A DNA stretch of 12,626 nucleotides from an uncultured bacterium (lineage in GTDB: Bacteria; Bacillota; Clostridia; Oscillospirales; Oscillospiraceae), in assembly GCA_947364395.1 (NCBI GenBank), contig CANASS010000050.1:1-12626 (forward strand), given 5' to 3'. The notes below the pieces were generated by a model. It did not search any database. It worked only from the letters and a program-made list of their open reading frames with translations, and had not been told where the DNA came from. Both the position numbers and the translations under genes were made by a program. Below, piece after piece: positions 1-5,866 of the stretch (positions are counted from its first letter, which is position 1; the number at the start of each line of letters is the position of its first letter).

Positions 1-470
1 CGCCGCTGTCGGCCAGCATGATGGTTTCGGAGGACTGGATGATGTTGTACCCGTCTGCCGCGTCCACTTCCTCCAGCACATAAGCGCCGGGGTTCAGCCC
101 CGTCCACATGGCGGTGCCGTTCTTGCCGGTGACTTTGGTGCCAATGACGGTGCCGCCCGTGCCGCTGGTGCCGCCCAGGTAGCGCAGTTGGAACGTGCAT
201 CCGGGCAAAACCGCGCCGGTGACGCTATCATATTTTTCGACTATGATGGCGTTCTTGGGCACATTCTCAAAGGTGATGACCTTGCTCTCGCCGCCCTTGA
301 TATAAAATTCCTGGGTGGCTGGTTCCTTGATGGTGTACCCGGCGGCGGGGGCCAGCTCCGTCACCTTGTACCAGCCGTCCCGCAGCAGGTCAACAAAGAA
401 CTGGCCGTTCTCGTCGGAAAAGAACGTGCCCAGGCTGTTCAGCTCCCCGGTGGTGGTGCTGTTGCTCCCG
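1..470 (-). pseudogene. 5'-truncated Cna-B/SpaA-like surface protein fragment
   Basis: On the minus strand one frame is open from about 470 to the window edge, roughly 156 codons with no start of its own. It reads as repeated prealbumin-like (Cna-B/SpaA) domains of Gram-positive surface proteins. The end of one domain shows GWYKVTELAPAAGYTIKE; the next starts with IIVEKYDSVTGAVLPGCTFQL and continues to GLNPGAYVLEEVDAADGY. The Lys in VEKYD and the Glu in VLEEV are where isopeptide-forming domains usually carry their bond partners. Reading upstream, the frame meets a TGA at 473-475, inside the end of the adjacent foldback element, so signal peptide and N-terminal domains are missing. Beyond the element lies the parB terminator, not the rest of the gene. 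Such proteins are common cargo of clostridial conjugative elements. The domain call is firm; calling it a pseudogene depends on the missing 5' end, and the C-terminus lies outside the window. Confidence 0.75.
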
Positions 471-728
471 TGTCAGCGCCGAGACGGTTTTGTTGTTTTT
501 CGGCGAACAGAAAATGTCGAAAAATGGCGGGTAAAAGTGTACAGCCTTTGCATCATTATACTTGCCGTTTTCGCCCGTCAAGCCTGAAACAAGCTGATAA
601 ATCAGGGCTTGACGGGCTTCAATCCGGCAAGTGATGTGGTGTATAAGGCTGTATAACACCTGTATGCCGCCCTATAAAAAACGACATTCCGTTTCGGCGA
701 AAAACGACATTTTGAAATGGCGCTGACA
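471..728. mobile_element. 258-bp foldback (MITE-like) element
   Basis: The ends are perfect 10-bp inverted repeats, TGTCAGCGCC (471-480) and GGCGCTGACA (719-728). Matching continues inwards: TTTTTCG[G/C]CGAA and AATGTCG occur in both arms, TACAGCCTT (540-548) pairs with AAGGCTGTA (645-653), ACTTGCCG (560-567) with CGGCAAGT (625-632), and GCCCGTCAAGCC (573-584) with GGCTTGACGGGC (606-617). The whole element could fold into one imperfect hairpin. The right end holds two direct CGACATT copies (682-688, 705-711). Ends starting TGT-CA with repeated TGTCG subterminal motifs recall the IS21 family, but no transposase is encoded and the family call is a guess. No target-site duplication is visible (flanks tcccg and aaaag), which suggests an adjacent deletion or rearrangement. 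Confidence 0.65.
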
Positions 729-745
729 AAAAGGGCAGACTGCCC
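728..745 (-). terminator. Rho-independent terminator of parB
   Basis: On the minus strand GGGCA-GTC-TGCCC forms a 5-bp GC-rich stem with a 3-nt loop, directly followed by TTTTT. It lies 15 nt past the parB stop. The last T of the run overlaps the terminal repeat of the foldback element. Confidence 0.6.
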
Positions 746-759
746 CCCAGGTGTGACGT

Positions 760-1725
760 TCACCGCTCCCGCCCCCTTTCCCGCCTGCGGTACATCTCCA
801 ACGCTTTCACGATGGTGTCCTCGATTTTCTGTGCGGGCGTCCCCGCAGGGAAAAACTTGTCGATGCGGTTTCGGGGCATTTTGAATTGCTCCACCTGATT
901 GGGCTTTTCCTCCTGCATGATGGACAGGATCACATCGGGGTTCAGCTTGCCCTTTTCGGAAAAGTCCCTGATTTTGATGGCCTGGGCATGGGAGGGGGTG
1001 CAGTCCTCGCCCTCCATGACCTCCAACAAGGCGTTCTGCTCATTCTCCGGCAGATAGGACAGCTCCACGGCGGGGCGCAAGGCCATTTGTAACTGGCCCT
1101 TTTCTTTCAGCACAGAATTGTCCACCATTTCAAGGATTTCCGGGATAAGGTTTGTCAGGCGGATATACTTTCGGATTTGCTCATGGCTCTCGCCCGATTG
1201 CTCCGCCAAAATCTCCCGCGAAGTCTTGCCGCCTAACTTCTGCAACGGTGTTGCAGAAGTTAAATCTGTGCGCTCACCTTGTTGCCGTTTCATGGCGTCC
1301 AGCTTCATTTTATAGGCAAACGCCTTTTCCGAGGGCAGAACGCGCTCACGTTGGAGATTGCTGTCCACCATGATAATGATGGCTTCATCGTCTGTCAGTT
1401 CCCGGACGATGCAGGGCACCGTGGGCAGTTCCGCCAGCTCCGACGCAAACTTGCGGCGATGGCCGGACACCATCTGATAACCGCCGTCTGGCATGGGCCG
1501 CACCAGCACGGGAGAGAGAACACCGCGCTCCTTCACGCTTTCCACCATTTCCGTCATACTCTCGTCCATCCGCACCTTGAACGGGTGGTCTGGAAAGTCG
1601 CTGATCTCGGTGGTGGGCAGGTCGATCACATAGCTGCGCTGGGCGTTGTCCCGTTCTGCCTGGGTAGAGAACAGGTCGTTATAGGCCCCGGTCAGCCCCA
1701 GGTCGATTGCGGTTCCTCTGCTCAA
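760..1725 (-). CDS. parB: ParB/Spo0J-family partition protein
   Basis: A 321-residue ParB/RepB/Spo0J-family protein, the centromere-binding partner of ParA in DNA segregation. The N-terminal ParB domain shows GVLSPVLVRP (68-77), the conserved box GHRRKFA (88-94; GERR in classic CTP-binding ParBs) and NLQRE (123-127). A central helix-turn-helix region (about 166-195, KTSREILAEQSG...IRKYIRLTNL) would bind the partition site. The C-terminus ends in an Arg-rich tail (RRRERGRER). The start is a TTG at 1723-1725; a near-perfect AGGAGGT lies 8 nt upstream and no ATG fits as well. The gene overlaps the end of parA by 47 nt, so the two are probably translationally linked. Length and divergence fit the ParBs of integrative or conjugative elements better than a housekeeping Spo0J. 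Function is inferred from family; binding sites may be the ATTAGCAA repeats upstream of the operon. Confidence 0.9.
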   Translation of the reverse strand: MSRGTAIDLGLTGAYNDLFSTQAERDNAQRSYVIDLPTTEISDFPDHPFKVRMDESMTEMVESVKERGVLSPVLVRPMPDGGYQMVSGHRRKFASELAELPTVPCIVRELTDDEAIIIMVDSNLQRERVLPSEKAFAYKMKLDAMKRQQGERTDLTSATPLQKLGGKTSREILAEQSGESHEQIRKYIRLTNLIPEILEMVDNSVLKEKGQLQMALRPAVELSYLPENEQNALLEVMEGEDCTPSHAQAIKIRDFSEKGKLNPDVILSIMQEEKPNQVEQFKMPRNRIDKFFPAGTPAQKIEDTIVKALEMYRRRERGRER

Positions 1726-2506
1726 GGGTGCTCACCTCCTCCACCAGCGCGGTATACGCCGCCGCCACCTTCCCCTTGCCGTCGTGGGCGAAAATACTCT
1801 TGCCCTCTACACTGCACTCCGCCGCCCGGACAGAAAAGGGTATTTCCGTGTTCAGCACCCGGAGATTGCTCCCGGTCTGCCGCAGGGCGGCGATGATGCT
1901 CTTGGCGTTGTTGGTACGGCTGTCCACCATTGTCAGCAGGATGCCGTCAATCTTCAGCTCCGGGTTGATTTGCCGCCGTACCTTGGCGATTGACCCCATC
2001 AGTAGCTTCAAGCCCTTGGTGGACAGGTAGTTGGCCTGACAGGGAATGAGAACGCTGTCCGCCGATGCCAAGGCGTTGATGGTCAGCATACCCAGCGAGG
2101 GCATACAGTCAATCAGAACATAGTCATAGTTCCGTTTGACCGCCCCCAGGTAGCTCCTCAGTACAAACTCCCGGCTCATGGTGTTCACAAGGCTTACCTC
2201 AAAGCTGGACAAGCCAATGTTGGAGGGCACAAGATCAACACCCTCAATGTCCTTCAAAATGCCCTTGTCCAGCGGCGAGAGGTTGCCGTTGTCCACAACG
2301 ACTTGCATCAGGTCAGAGATGGTCGTGTTCAGATCGTCCGGGTTCTTTATGCCCAGGCTCACCGTGAGACTGCTTTGGGGGTCTGTGTCCACCAGCAGCA
2401 CCTTTTTTCCTTGTTGTGCCAGCCCAACACCCAAATTGACCGTTGTGGTGGTCTTGCCGACGCCGCCCTTCTGGTTGGCAACAGCGACCACTTTGCACTT
2501 GTTCAT
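1679..2506 (-). CDS. parA: ParA-family partition ATPase
   Basis: A 275-residue ParA/Soj-type ATPase (MinD/ParA superfamily) that uses ATP-dependent DNA binding to separate plasmid or element copies together with ParB. Visible motifs are the deviant Walker A KGGVGKTT (13-20, with the signature Lys), the Walker A' region LLVDTDPQSS (37-46) and Walker B DYVLIDCMPSLG (128-139). I place the start at 2506, 11 codons inside the longest reading frame, because AAAGGAGG precedes this ATG by 9 nt and family members begin with a similar VVAVANQKGG. The gene follows a 126-aa unknown by 90 nt and overlaps parB by 47 nt, forming one minus-strand operon. A hairpin (2573-2589) and an inverted-repeat site (2537-2568) in the upstream gap suggest its expression is tuned separately from the first gene. 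It lacks the N-terminal DNA-binding extension of P1-type ParAs. Confidence 0.92.
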   Translation of the reverse strand: MNKCKVVAVANQKGGVGKTTTTVNLGVGLAQQGKKVLLVDTDPQSSLTVSLGIKNPDDLNTTISDLMQVVVDNGNLSPLDKGILKDIEGVDLVPSNIGLSSFEVSLVNTMSREFVLRSYLGAVKRNYDYVLIDCMPSLGMLTINALASADSVLIPCQANYLSTKGLKLLMGSIAKVRRQINPELKIDGILLTMVDSRTNNAKSIIAALRQTGSNLRVLNTEIPFSVRAAECSVEGKSIFAHDGKGKVAAAYTALVEEVSTLEQRNRNRPGADRGL

Positions 2507-2536
2507 GGGTTTCCGCCTCCTTTCTCTGGATATAGT

Positions 2537-2568
2537 CATAGCCGCCTGCGGCGAAACAGACAGCTATG
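2537..2568. promoter_or_regulatory. Inverted-repeat candidate operator upstream of parA
   Basis: CATAGCCGCC (2537-2546) and GACAGCTATG (2559-2568) form an imperfect inverted pair with a 12-bp spacer, ending about 31 nt before the parA start. A closely related pair lies at the same relative place before the 126-aa gene (3002-3032). Matching sites before two genes of one operon suggest binding by an autoregulator, perhaps ParA or ParB. This is inference; no protein is identified. Confidence 0.45.
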
Positions 2569-2572
2569 TAAA

Positions 2573-2589
2573 GTGGGCCAGCGGCCCAC
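2573..2589 (-). terminator. Hairpin between the 126-aa gene and parA
   Basis: GTGGGCC-GCT-GGCCCAC on the minus strand is a perfect 7-bp stem starting 7 nt after the stop of the 126-aa gene. Only TTTA follows, so it is a weak terminator at best, and may act as an attenuator or mRNA-end stabiliser. Confidence 0.4.
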
Positions 2590-2596
2590 CTGGGGC

Positions 2597-2977
2597 CTAC
2601 TGTCCCTCGTCCATGAGAAGTGCCAGAACGTCCTCCATGCCAGCGTCAAAGATGAAGTCCTCGCTCTCCGCCAGAAACTCCTCCATGAACATCTGCGCCA
2701 GGGCGGGGTACTGCTGGCAGTCGGTGAAGTCCTCCGACGGCGCAATCTCCACCAAGGCATAGACGCCCTCCAGCACCTTCATGGCCCCGGTGCAGTCGCC
2801 GTGGCTCACCATGAGCCGCAGGGCCTTCTCCGTGGCCCGCACCATGTCCAGCTCGCCCACCTCCAGGAAGGCGCTCCACAGGGCCTCCATACTCTGCTGG
2901 GCGGTGCTGCGAACCTCGTCGGCCAGCTTCTCAACGCAGGCCTCGCTGTTCTGCGCCTCGTTCTTCTTCCACTTCAT
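2597..2977 (-). CDS. Unknown 126-aa acidic protein, first gene of parAB operon
   Basis: I do not recognise this protein's family. It is 126 residues, mostly helical in appearance and strongly acidic towards the C-terminus (EEFLAESEDFIFDAGMEDVL). It has no membrane segment, signal peptide or obvious catalytic motif. An N-terminal basic stretch MKWKKNEAQNSE precedes the helical part. The start at 2977 is preferred over an ATG nine codons upstream because AGGAGG lies 7 nt before it. It is the promoter-proximal gene of the minus-strand group leading to parA and parB, so a role in element maintenance or its regulation is plausible. An inverted-repeat site (3002-3032) sits just upstream. The frame is credible because of the ribosome-binding site and operon position; function is unknown. 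Confidence 0.75.
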   Translation of the reverse strand: MKWKKNEAQNSEACVEKLADEVRSTAQQSMEALWSAFLEVGELDMVRATEKALRLMVSHGDCTGAMKVLEGVYALVEIAPSEDFTDCQQYPALAQMFMEEFLAESEDFIFDAGMEDVLALLMDEGQ

Positions 2978-3001
2978 GACTTGTCCTCCTACTGTAAAAT
3001 T

Positions 3002-3032
3002 CACAGCCGTCAGCGGGATTTAGACGGCTATG
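3002..3032. promoter_or_regulatory. Inverted-repeat candidate operator upstream of 126-aa gene
   Basis: CACAGCCGTC (3002-3011) and GACGGCTATG (3023-3032) form an inverted pair with an 11-bp spacer, 25 nt before the start codon. It is a near copy of the site before parA (2537-2568); GAC[A/G]GCTATGT is shared over 11 bases. No clear -10/-35 could be placed for this operon. Confidence 0.45.
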
Positions 3033-3085
3033 TAGGCTTTTGGGCAGGGCGAAAATGTTTAAACCGGCAACCGCTCCATTTTCCC

Positions 3086-3238
3086 ATTAGCAAGGATCAA
3101 AGCCGTTTTCTTGCCCGATTAGCAAACCGCCCCATTTTTCGGCGGAAAAACAAAAAATCTTGCTAATTGATTAGCAAGGTTTCAGGGGGAAAACGGTATG
3201 TAGTTCGATTTGAGTTTGGTGGTAACAGTGATTAGCAA
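3086..3238. repeat. Five ATTAGCAA sites, including a palindrome
   Basis: ATTAGCAA occurs at 3086-3093, 3118-3125, 3170-3177 and 3231-3238, and inverted (TTGCTAAT) at 3160-3167. The third and fourth sites make a perfect 9-bp inverted repeat, CTTGCTAAT-TG-ATTAGCAAG (3159-3178). Successive sites start 32, 42, 10 and 61 bp apart, close to whole helical turns. The region is non-coding and just upstream of a parA-parB operon, so a partition site (parS-like) is the leading idea; iterons of an origin or a regulator's operator are alternatives. Elsewhere the 3005-3316 gap holds only the dyad GTTTAAAC (3057-3064) and a small hairpin, CACCT-TTT-AGGTG (3259-3271). Confidence 0.6.
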
Positions 3239-3310
3239 ATAATAAAGGATAAAGCGCCCACCTTTTAGGTGAGAGATATAGCGTTTTCCCTCGGTTTTCA
3301 AAAAGTTATA

Positions 3311-3351
3311 GAAAAAGCACAAAATCTTCGGGTTTTCCGAAGATTTTGTGC
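3311..3351 (-). terminator. Strong terminator after tRNA-Arg
   Basis: A perfect 15-bp stem pairs 3317-3331 with 3337-3351 (GCACAAAATCTTCGG and its complement) around a 5-nt loop. On the minus strand it is followed by TTTTTC. It begins 6 nt past the CCA end of tRNA-Arg and closes that transcript. Confidence 0.85.
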
Positions 3352-3357
3352 TACTAA

Positions 3358-3434
3358 TGGCACCCGCGGGAGGATTCGAACCTCTGGCCTACCGCTTAGG
3401 AGGCGGTCGCTCTATCCGACTGAGCTACGCGGGC
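3358..3434 (-). tRNA. tRNA-Arg(CCU)
   Basis: A complete 77-nt cloverleaf lies on the minus strand. The acceptor GCCCGCG pairs with CGCGGGT (one G-U pair), the D arm is GCTC...GAGC, the anticodon stem ACCGC/GCGGT encloses the loop CTCCTAA with anticodon CCU, and the T arm carries GGTTCGAATCC. The discriminator is G and the CCA end is encoded. It reads AGG (Arg) codons. It is the last unit of a tandem set whose other three members are degenerate, and is probably transcribed with them from the promoter at 3787-3815. A closer TACAAT (3442-3447) would start RNA at the mature 5' end but has no -35. Its 3' end faces the accessory DNA, as expected for an integration target. Confidence 0.95.
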
Positions 3435-3548
3435 ATATGAAATTGTACAAATGAAATCGAACTGGGAGCCGTACACCTGTGTCCCTGGAGTGGGGCGCTT
3501 TGTTCCACACTTAGGAGGCGAATGCTCTATCCCCTGAGCTACGCGGGC
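3435..3548 (-). pseudogene. Degenerate tRNA-Arg-like unit B
   Basis: From 3548 leftwards the minus strand repeats the first half of the intact tRNA-Arg: acceptor GCCCGCG, TAGCTC...GAGC, then GCCTCCTAAG with the CCU anticodon intact. The anticodon stem has mismatches. The 3' half lacks the acceptor partner; a T-loop-like CAGTTCG (3458-3464) appears some 30 nt too late. The conserved CTTAGGAGGC core (3510-3519) is exactly 115 bp from that of the functional gene. It cannot form a normal tRNA. Confidence 0.7.
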
Positions 3549-3665
3549 ATATCAATTTTTCCGGTCTGAAACCGAACTGTGAACCACTCAACTGTGATCC
3601 AAAAGGTGTTAGGTCTATTCTGCACTTAGGAGGCAACCGCTCTATCCACCTGAGCTACCGGGGCC
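3549..3665 (-). pseudogene. Degenerate tRNA-Arg-like unit C
   Basis: The unit starts near 3664 with GCCCCGG, followed by TAGCTCAGGTGGATAGAGC and TTGCCTCCTAAG, so the D arm and CCU anticodon loop are intact. The anticodon stem is broken, and the T-loop-like CAGTTCGG (about 3572-3579) is displaced and no acceptor 3' strand follows. The CTTAGGAGGC core (3625-3634) lies another exact 115 bp from that of unit B. Confidence 0.7.
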
Positions 3666-3761
3666 TATTGACTTGTGCAAGCGCAATCTACACAAGAGGA
3701 AAAAGCAAACGAACTGCGCACACTCAAGCGGCAAATACCCTATCCCATGAACTGCGCGGGC
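3666..3761 (-). pseudogene. Degenerate tRNA-like unit D (most decayed)
   Basis: The unit begins at 3761 with GCCCGCG, then a worn D arm (AGTTCATGGGATAGGGT) and CCGCTTGAG where the other units have CCTCCTAAG. A CAGTTCG motif (3710-3716) is again present. Spacing to unit C is about 98 bp. It is recognisable only by comparison with units B and C. Confidence 0.5.
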
Positions 3762-3786
3762 GCGTGCCTCACCCGATCCGTCTCCT

Positions 3787-3815
3787 ATTGTACCCAATTT
3801 CTCCCCTCCTGTCAA
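3787..3815 (-). promoter_or_regulatory. Sigma-A promoter for the tRNA-Arg array
   Basis: On the minus strand TTGACA (3810-3815) and TACAAT (3787-3792) are separated by exactly 17 bp. Predicted RNA starts near 3780, about 20 nt before unit D, and would run through all four tRNA-like units to the terminator at 3311-3351. Confidence 0.75.
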
Positions 3816-3866
3816 TGCGGCACAAGAAAATTTTAAAAAAGTCTCCAAATTCCGCTTTTCCGACTG

Positions 3867-3895
3867 TTGCAAACAAGAGAAAGTGGGGATATAAT
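3867..3895 (+). promoter_or_regulatory. Sigma-A promoter of typA
   Basis: TTGCAA (3867-3872), a 17-bp spacer and TATAAT (3890-3895) lie 55 nt before the typA start, pointing away from the divergent tRNA promoter. Confidence 0.75.
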
Positions 3896-3949
3896 AAGAA
3901 ACCGCACTTTAAAAAGCAGCAATCCTATATTGAGATAGAGGGTAACGAT

Positions 3950-5779
3950 ATGCAAAATGAAAAACTGAGGAACATCGCCATCATCGCCCATGTGGACCAC
4001 GGCAAGACCACCCTGGTGGACGAGATGCTCAAGCAGGGCGGCATCTACCGGGAGAACCAGGCCACCGTGGACCGGGTCATGGACTCCAACGACCTGGAGC
4101 GGGAGCGGGGCATCACCATCCTGGCCAAAAACACCGCCGTCCACTATAAGGACACCAAAATCAATATCGTGGACACCCCGGGCCACGCCGACTTCGGCGG
4201 CGAGGTGGAGCGCATTTTGAAGATGGTCAACGGCGTCATCCTGCTGGTGGACGCCGCCGAAGGCCCCATGCCCCAGACCCGGTTTGTGCTGTCCAAGGCC
4301 CTGGAGCTGGGCCATAAGGTCATCGTTGTGGTGAACAAGATCGACCGTCCCGACCAGCGGGTCCACGAGGTGATGGACGAGGTGCTGGAGCTGCTGCTGG
4401 ACCTGAACGCCACCGACGAGCAGTTTGAATCCCCCACCCTGTTCTGCTCCGGGCGGCAGGGCACCGCCAGCTACTCCCCCGACGTGCCCGGCGCCGATCT
4501 GGTCCCCCTGTTTGAGACCATTCTGGACTATATCCCCGCCCCGGACTGCGACCCGGAGGCCCCCTTCCAGATGCTGGTGTCCTCCATCGACTACAACGAG
4601 TTCGTGGGCCGCATCGCCGTGGGCCGCATTGAGCGTGGCACGGTGAAGCAGAACCAGGAGATCGTGGTGTGCAACTACCACAAGCAGGACGAGGCCCCCA
4701 AAAAAGCCAAAGCCACCGCCCTGTACACCTTTGACGGCCTGGCCCGCACCCCCGTGACGGAAGCCAGGGCGGGGGAGATCATCGCCATGAGCGGCATCGG
4801 GGACATCACCATCGGCGACACGGTGTGCGCCCCCGCCGCGCCGGAGCCCATCGAGTTTGTGAAGATCTCCGCCCCCACCCTGGAAATGACCTTCTCCGTC
4901 AACGACTCGCCCTTCGCCGGTAAGGAGGGCAAGTACGTCACCAGCCGCCAGCTCCGGGACCGGCTGTTCCGGGAGACGCTGAAAGACGTGTCCCTGCGGG
5001 TCACGGAGGTGGACGCCTCCACCGACGCCTTCAACGTGGCGGGCCGGGGGGAGATGTCCCTGTCCATCCTCATTGAGACCATGCGCCGGGAGGGGTACGA
5101 GTTCCAGGTTTCGCCCCCCCGTGTGGTCTACCAGGAGGTGGAGGGCAAAAAGTGCGAGCCCATTGAGCGGGTGGTCATCGACGTGCCCGCCGACTGCGTC
5201 GGGGCGGTGATGGAGAAGCTGGGGGCCCGAAAGGGCGAGTTTTTGTCCATGGACCCCATCGGCAGCCGCACCAAGCTGGAATTCCTGGTGCCGTCCCGGG
5301 GCCTGTTCGGCTATCGCAACGAGTTTTTGACCGACACCAAGGGCGAGGGCATCATGGCCTCCGTCTTTGAGAAGTACGCCCCCTTCAAGGGGGACATCCA
5401 GCGCCGGAACACCGGCTCCCTGGTGGCCCACGAGCAGGGCGACTCGGTGACCTACGGCCTGTTCGCCGCCCAGGAGCGGGGGGCGCTGTTCATCGGCGCG
5501 GGGGTGCCCGTGTACGAGGGCATGGTGGTTGGGGTGTGCCCCAAGATGGAGGACATCACCGTCAACGTGTGCAAGAAAAAGCAGCTCACCAACATGCGGG
5601 CCTCCGGGTCCGACGAGGCCCTGCGGCTGGTGCCCCCCAAGTCCATGAGCCTGGAACAGTGCCTGGAATTCCTGGCGGACGACGAGCTGCTGGAGGTCAC
5701 CCCGGAGAATCTGCGCCTGCGCAAGCGCATCCTGAACCACGAGAAGCGCATGAAGGCCCTCAAGGGCGGGAAGTCGTAA
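3950..5779 (+). CDS. typA: Ribosome-associated GTPase TypA/BipA
   Basis: A 609-residue translational GTPase of the TypA/BipA family, which binds the 70S ribosome like EF-G and assists ribosome assembly and growth under stress such as cold. The G domain is complete: G1 AHVDHGKT (13-20), G2 RERGITI (51-57), G3 DTPGH (75-79) and G4 NKID (129-132). EF-G-like domains II, III and V follow, and the C-terminal part has the BipA-typical GLFGYRNEFLTDTKGEG and RRNTGSLVAHEQG. Length matches the family's usual 605-615. The start at 3950 is chosen because GAGGG precedes it at 7-8 nt and the protein then begins NIAIIAHVDHGKTT; the frame stays open further upstream but that part crosses the promoter and tRNA block. 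It stands alone, with its own promoter and a shared terminator downstream. No oddity seen. Confidence 0.97.
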   Translation: MQNEKLRNIAIIAHVDHGKTTLVDEMLKQGGIYRENQATVDRVMDSNDLERERGITILAKNTAVHYKDTKINIVDTPGHADFGGEVERILKMVNGVILLVDAAEGPMPQTRFVLSKALELGHKVIVVVNKIDRPDQRVHEVMDEVLELLLDLNATDEQFESPTLFCSGRQGTASYSPDVPGADLVPLFETILDYIPAPDCDPEAPFQMLVSSIDYNEFVGRIAVGRIERGTVKQNQEIVVCNYHKQDEAPKKAKATALYTFDGLARTPVTEARAGEIIAMSGIGDITIGDTVCAPAAPEPIEFVKISAPTLEMTFSVNDSPFAGKEGKYVTSRQLRDRLFRETLKDVSLRVTEVDASTDAFNVAGRGEMSLSILIETMRREGYEFQVSPPRVVYQEVEGKKCEPIERVVIDVPADCVGAVMEKLGARKGEFLSMDPIGSRTKLEFLVPSRGLFGYRNEFLTDTKGEGIMASVFEKYAPFKGDIQRRNTGSLVAHEQGDSVTYGLFAAQERGALFIGAGVPVYEGMVVGVCPKMEDITVNVCKKKQLTNMRASGSDEALRLVPPKSMSLEQCLEFLADDELLEVTPENLRLRKRILNHEKRMKALKGGKS

Positions 5780-5810
5780 GACGGTTCCTTTCCTTGAAGG
5801 AAGATCGAAA

Positions 5811-5851
5811 AACCAGAGCGGCAGGGTCAAGGGACCCTGCCGCTCTTCTTT
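5811..5851. terminator. Bidirectional terminator between typA and aminotransferase gene
   Basis: A perfect 14-bp stem pairs 5815-5828 (AGAGCGGCAGGGTC) with 5833-5846 around a 4-nt loop. On the minus strand it is followed by GGTTTTT, a good terminator for the aminotransferase gene; on the plus strand by TCTTT, weaker but usable for typA. A small extra hairpin, TTCCTT...AAGGAA (5785-5802), precedes it. Confidence 0.8.
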
Positions 5852-5866
5852 CGCGCACCCGGTGAA

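Noticed and set aside
188..659. Short frames on both strands around the foldback element
   Set aside because: They run from the surface-protein fragment into the palindromic element in wrong frames; no coding features.
3086..3238. CRISPR-like array
   Set aside because: The repeats are only 8 bp, irregularly spaced and partly inverted; no cas genes.
3435..3761. Units B-D as functional tRNA genes
   Set aside because: None has a pairable acceptor 3' strand, a correctly placed T arm or an encoded CCA end.
3668..3949. In-frame upstream extension of typA by 94 codons
   Set aside because: It crosses degenerate tRNA unit D, the tRNA promoter and the typA promoter; the family start with its own ribosome-binding site is at 3950.
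3833..5830. 665-codon open frame antisense to typA
   Set aside because: Rich in His, Gly and Gln from reversed GC-biased codons, no known motif and no ribosome-binding site; typA on the other strand is certain.
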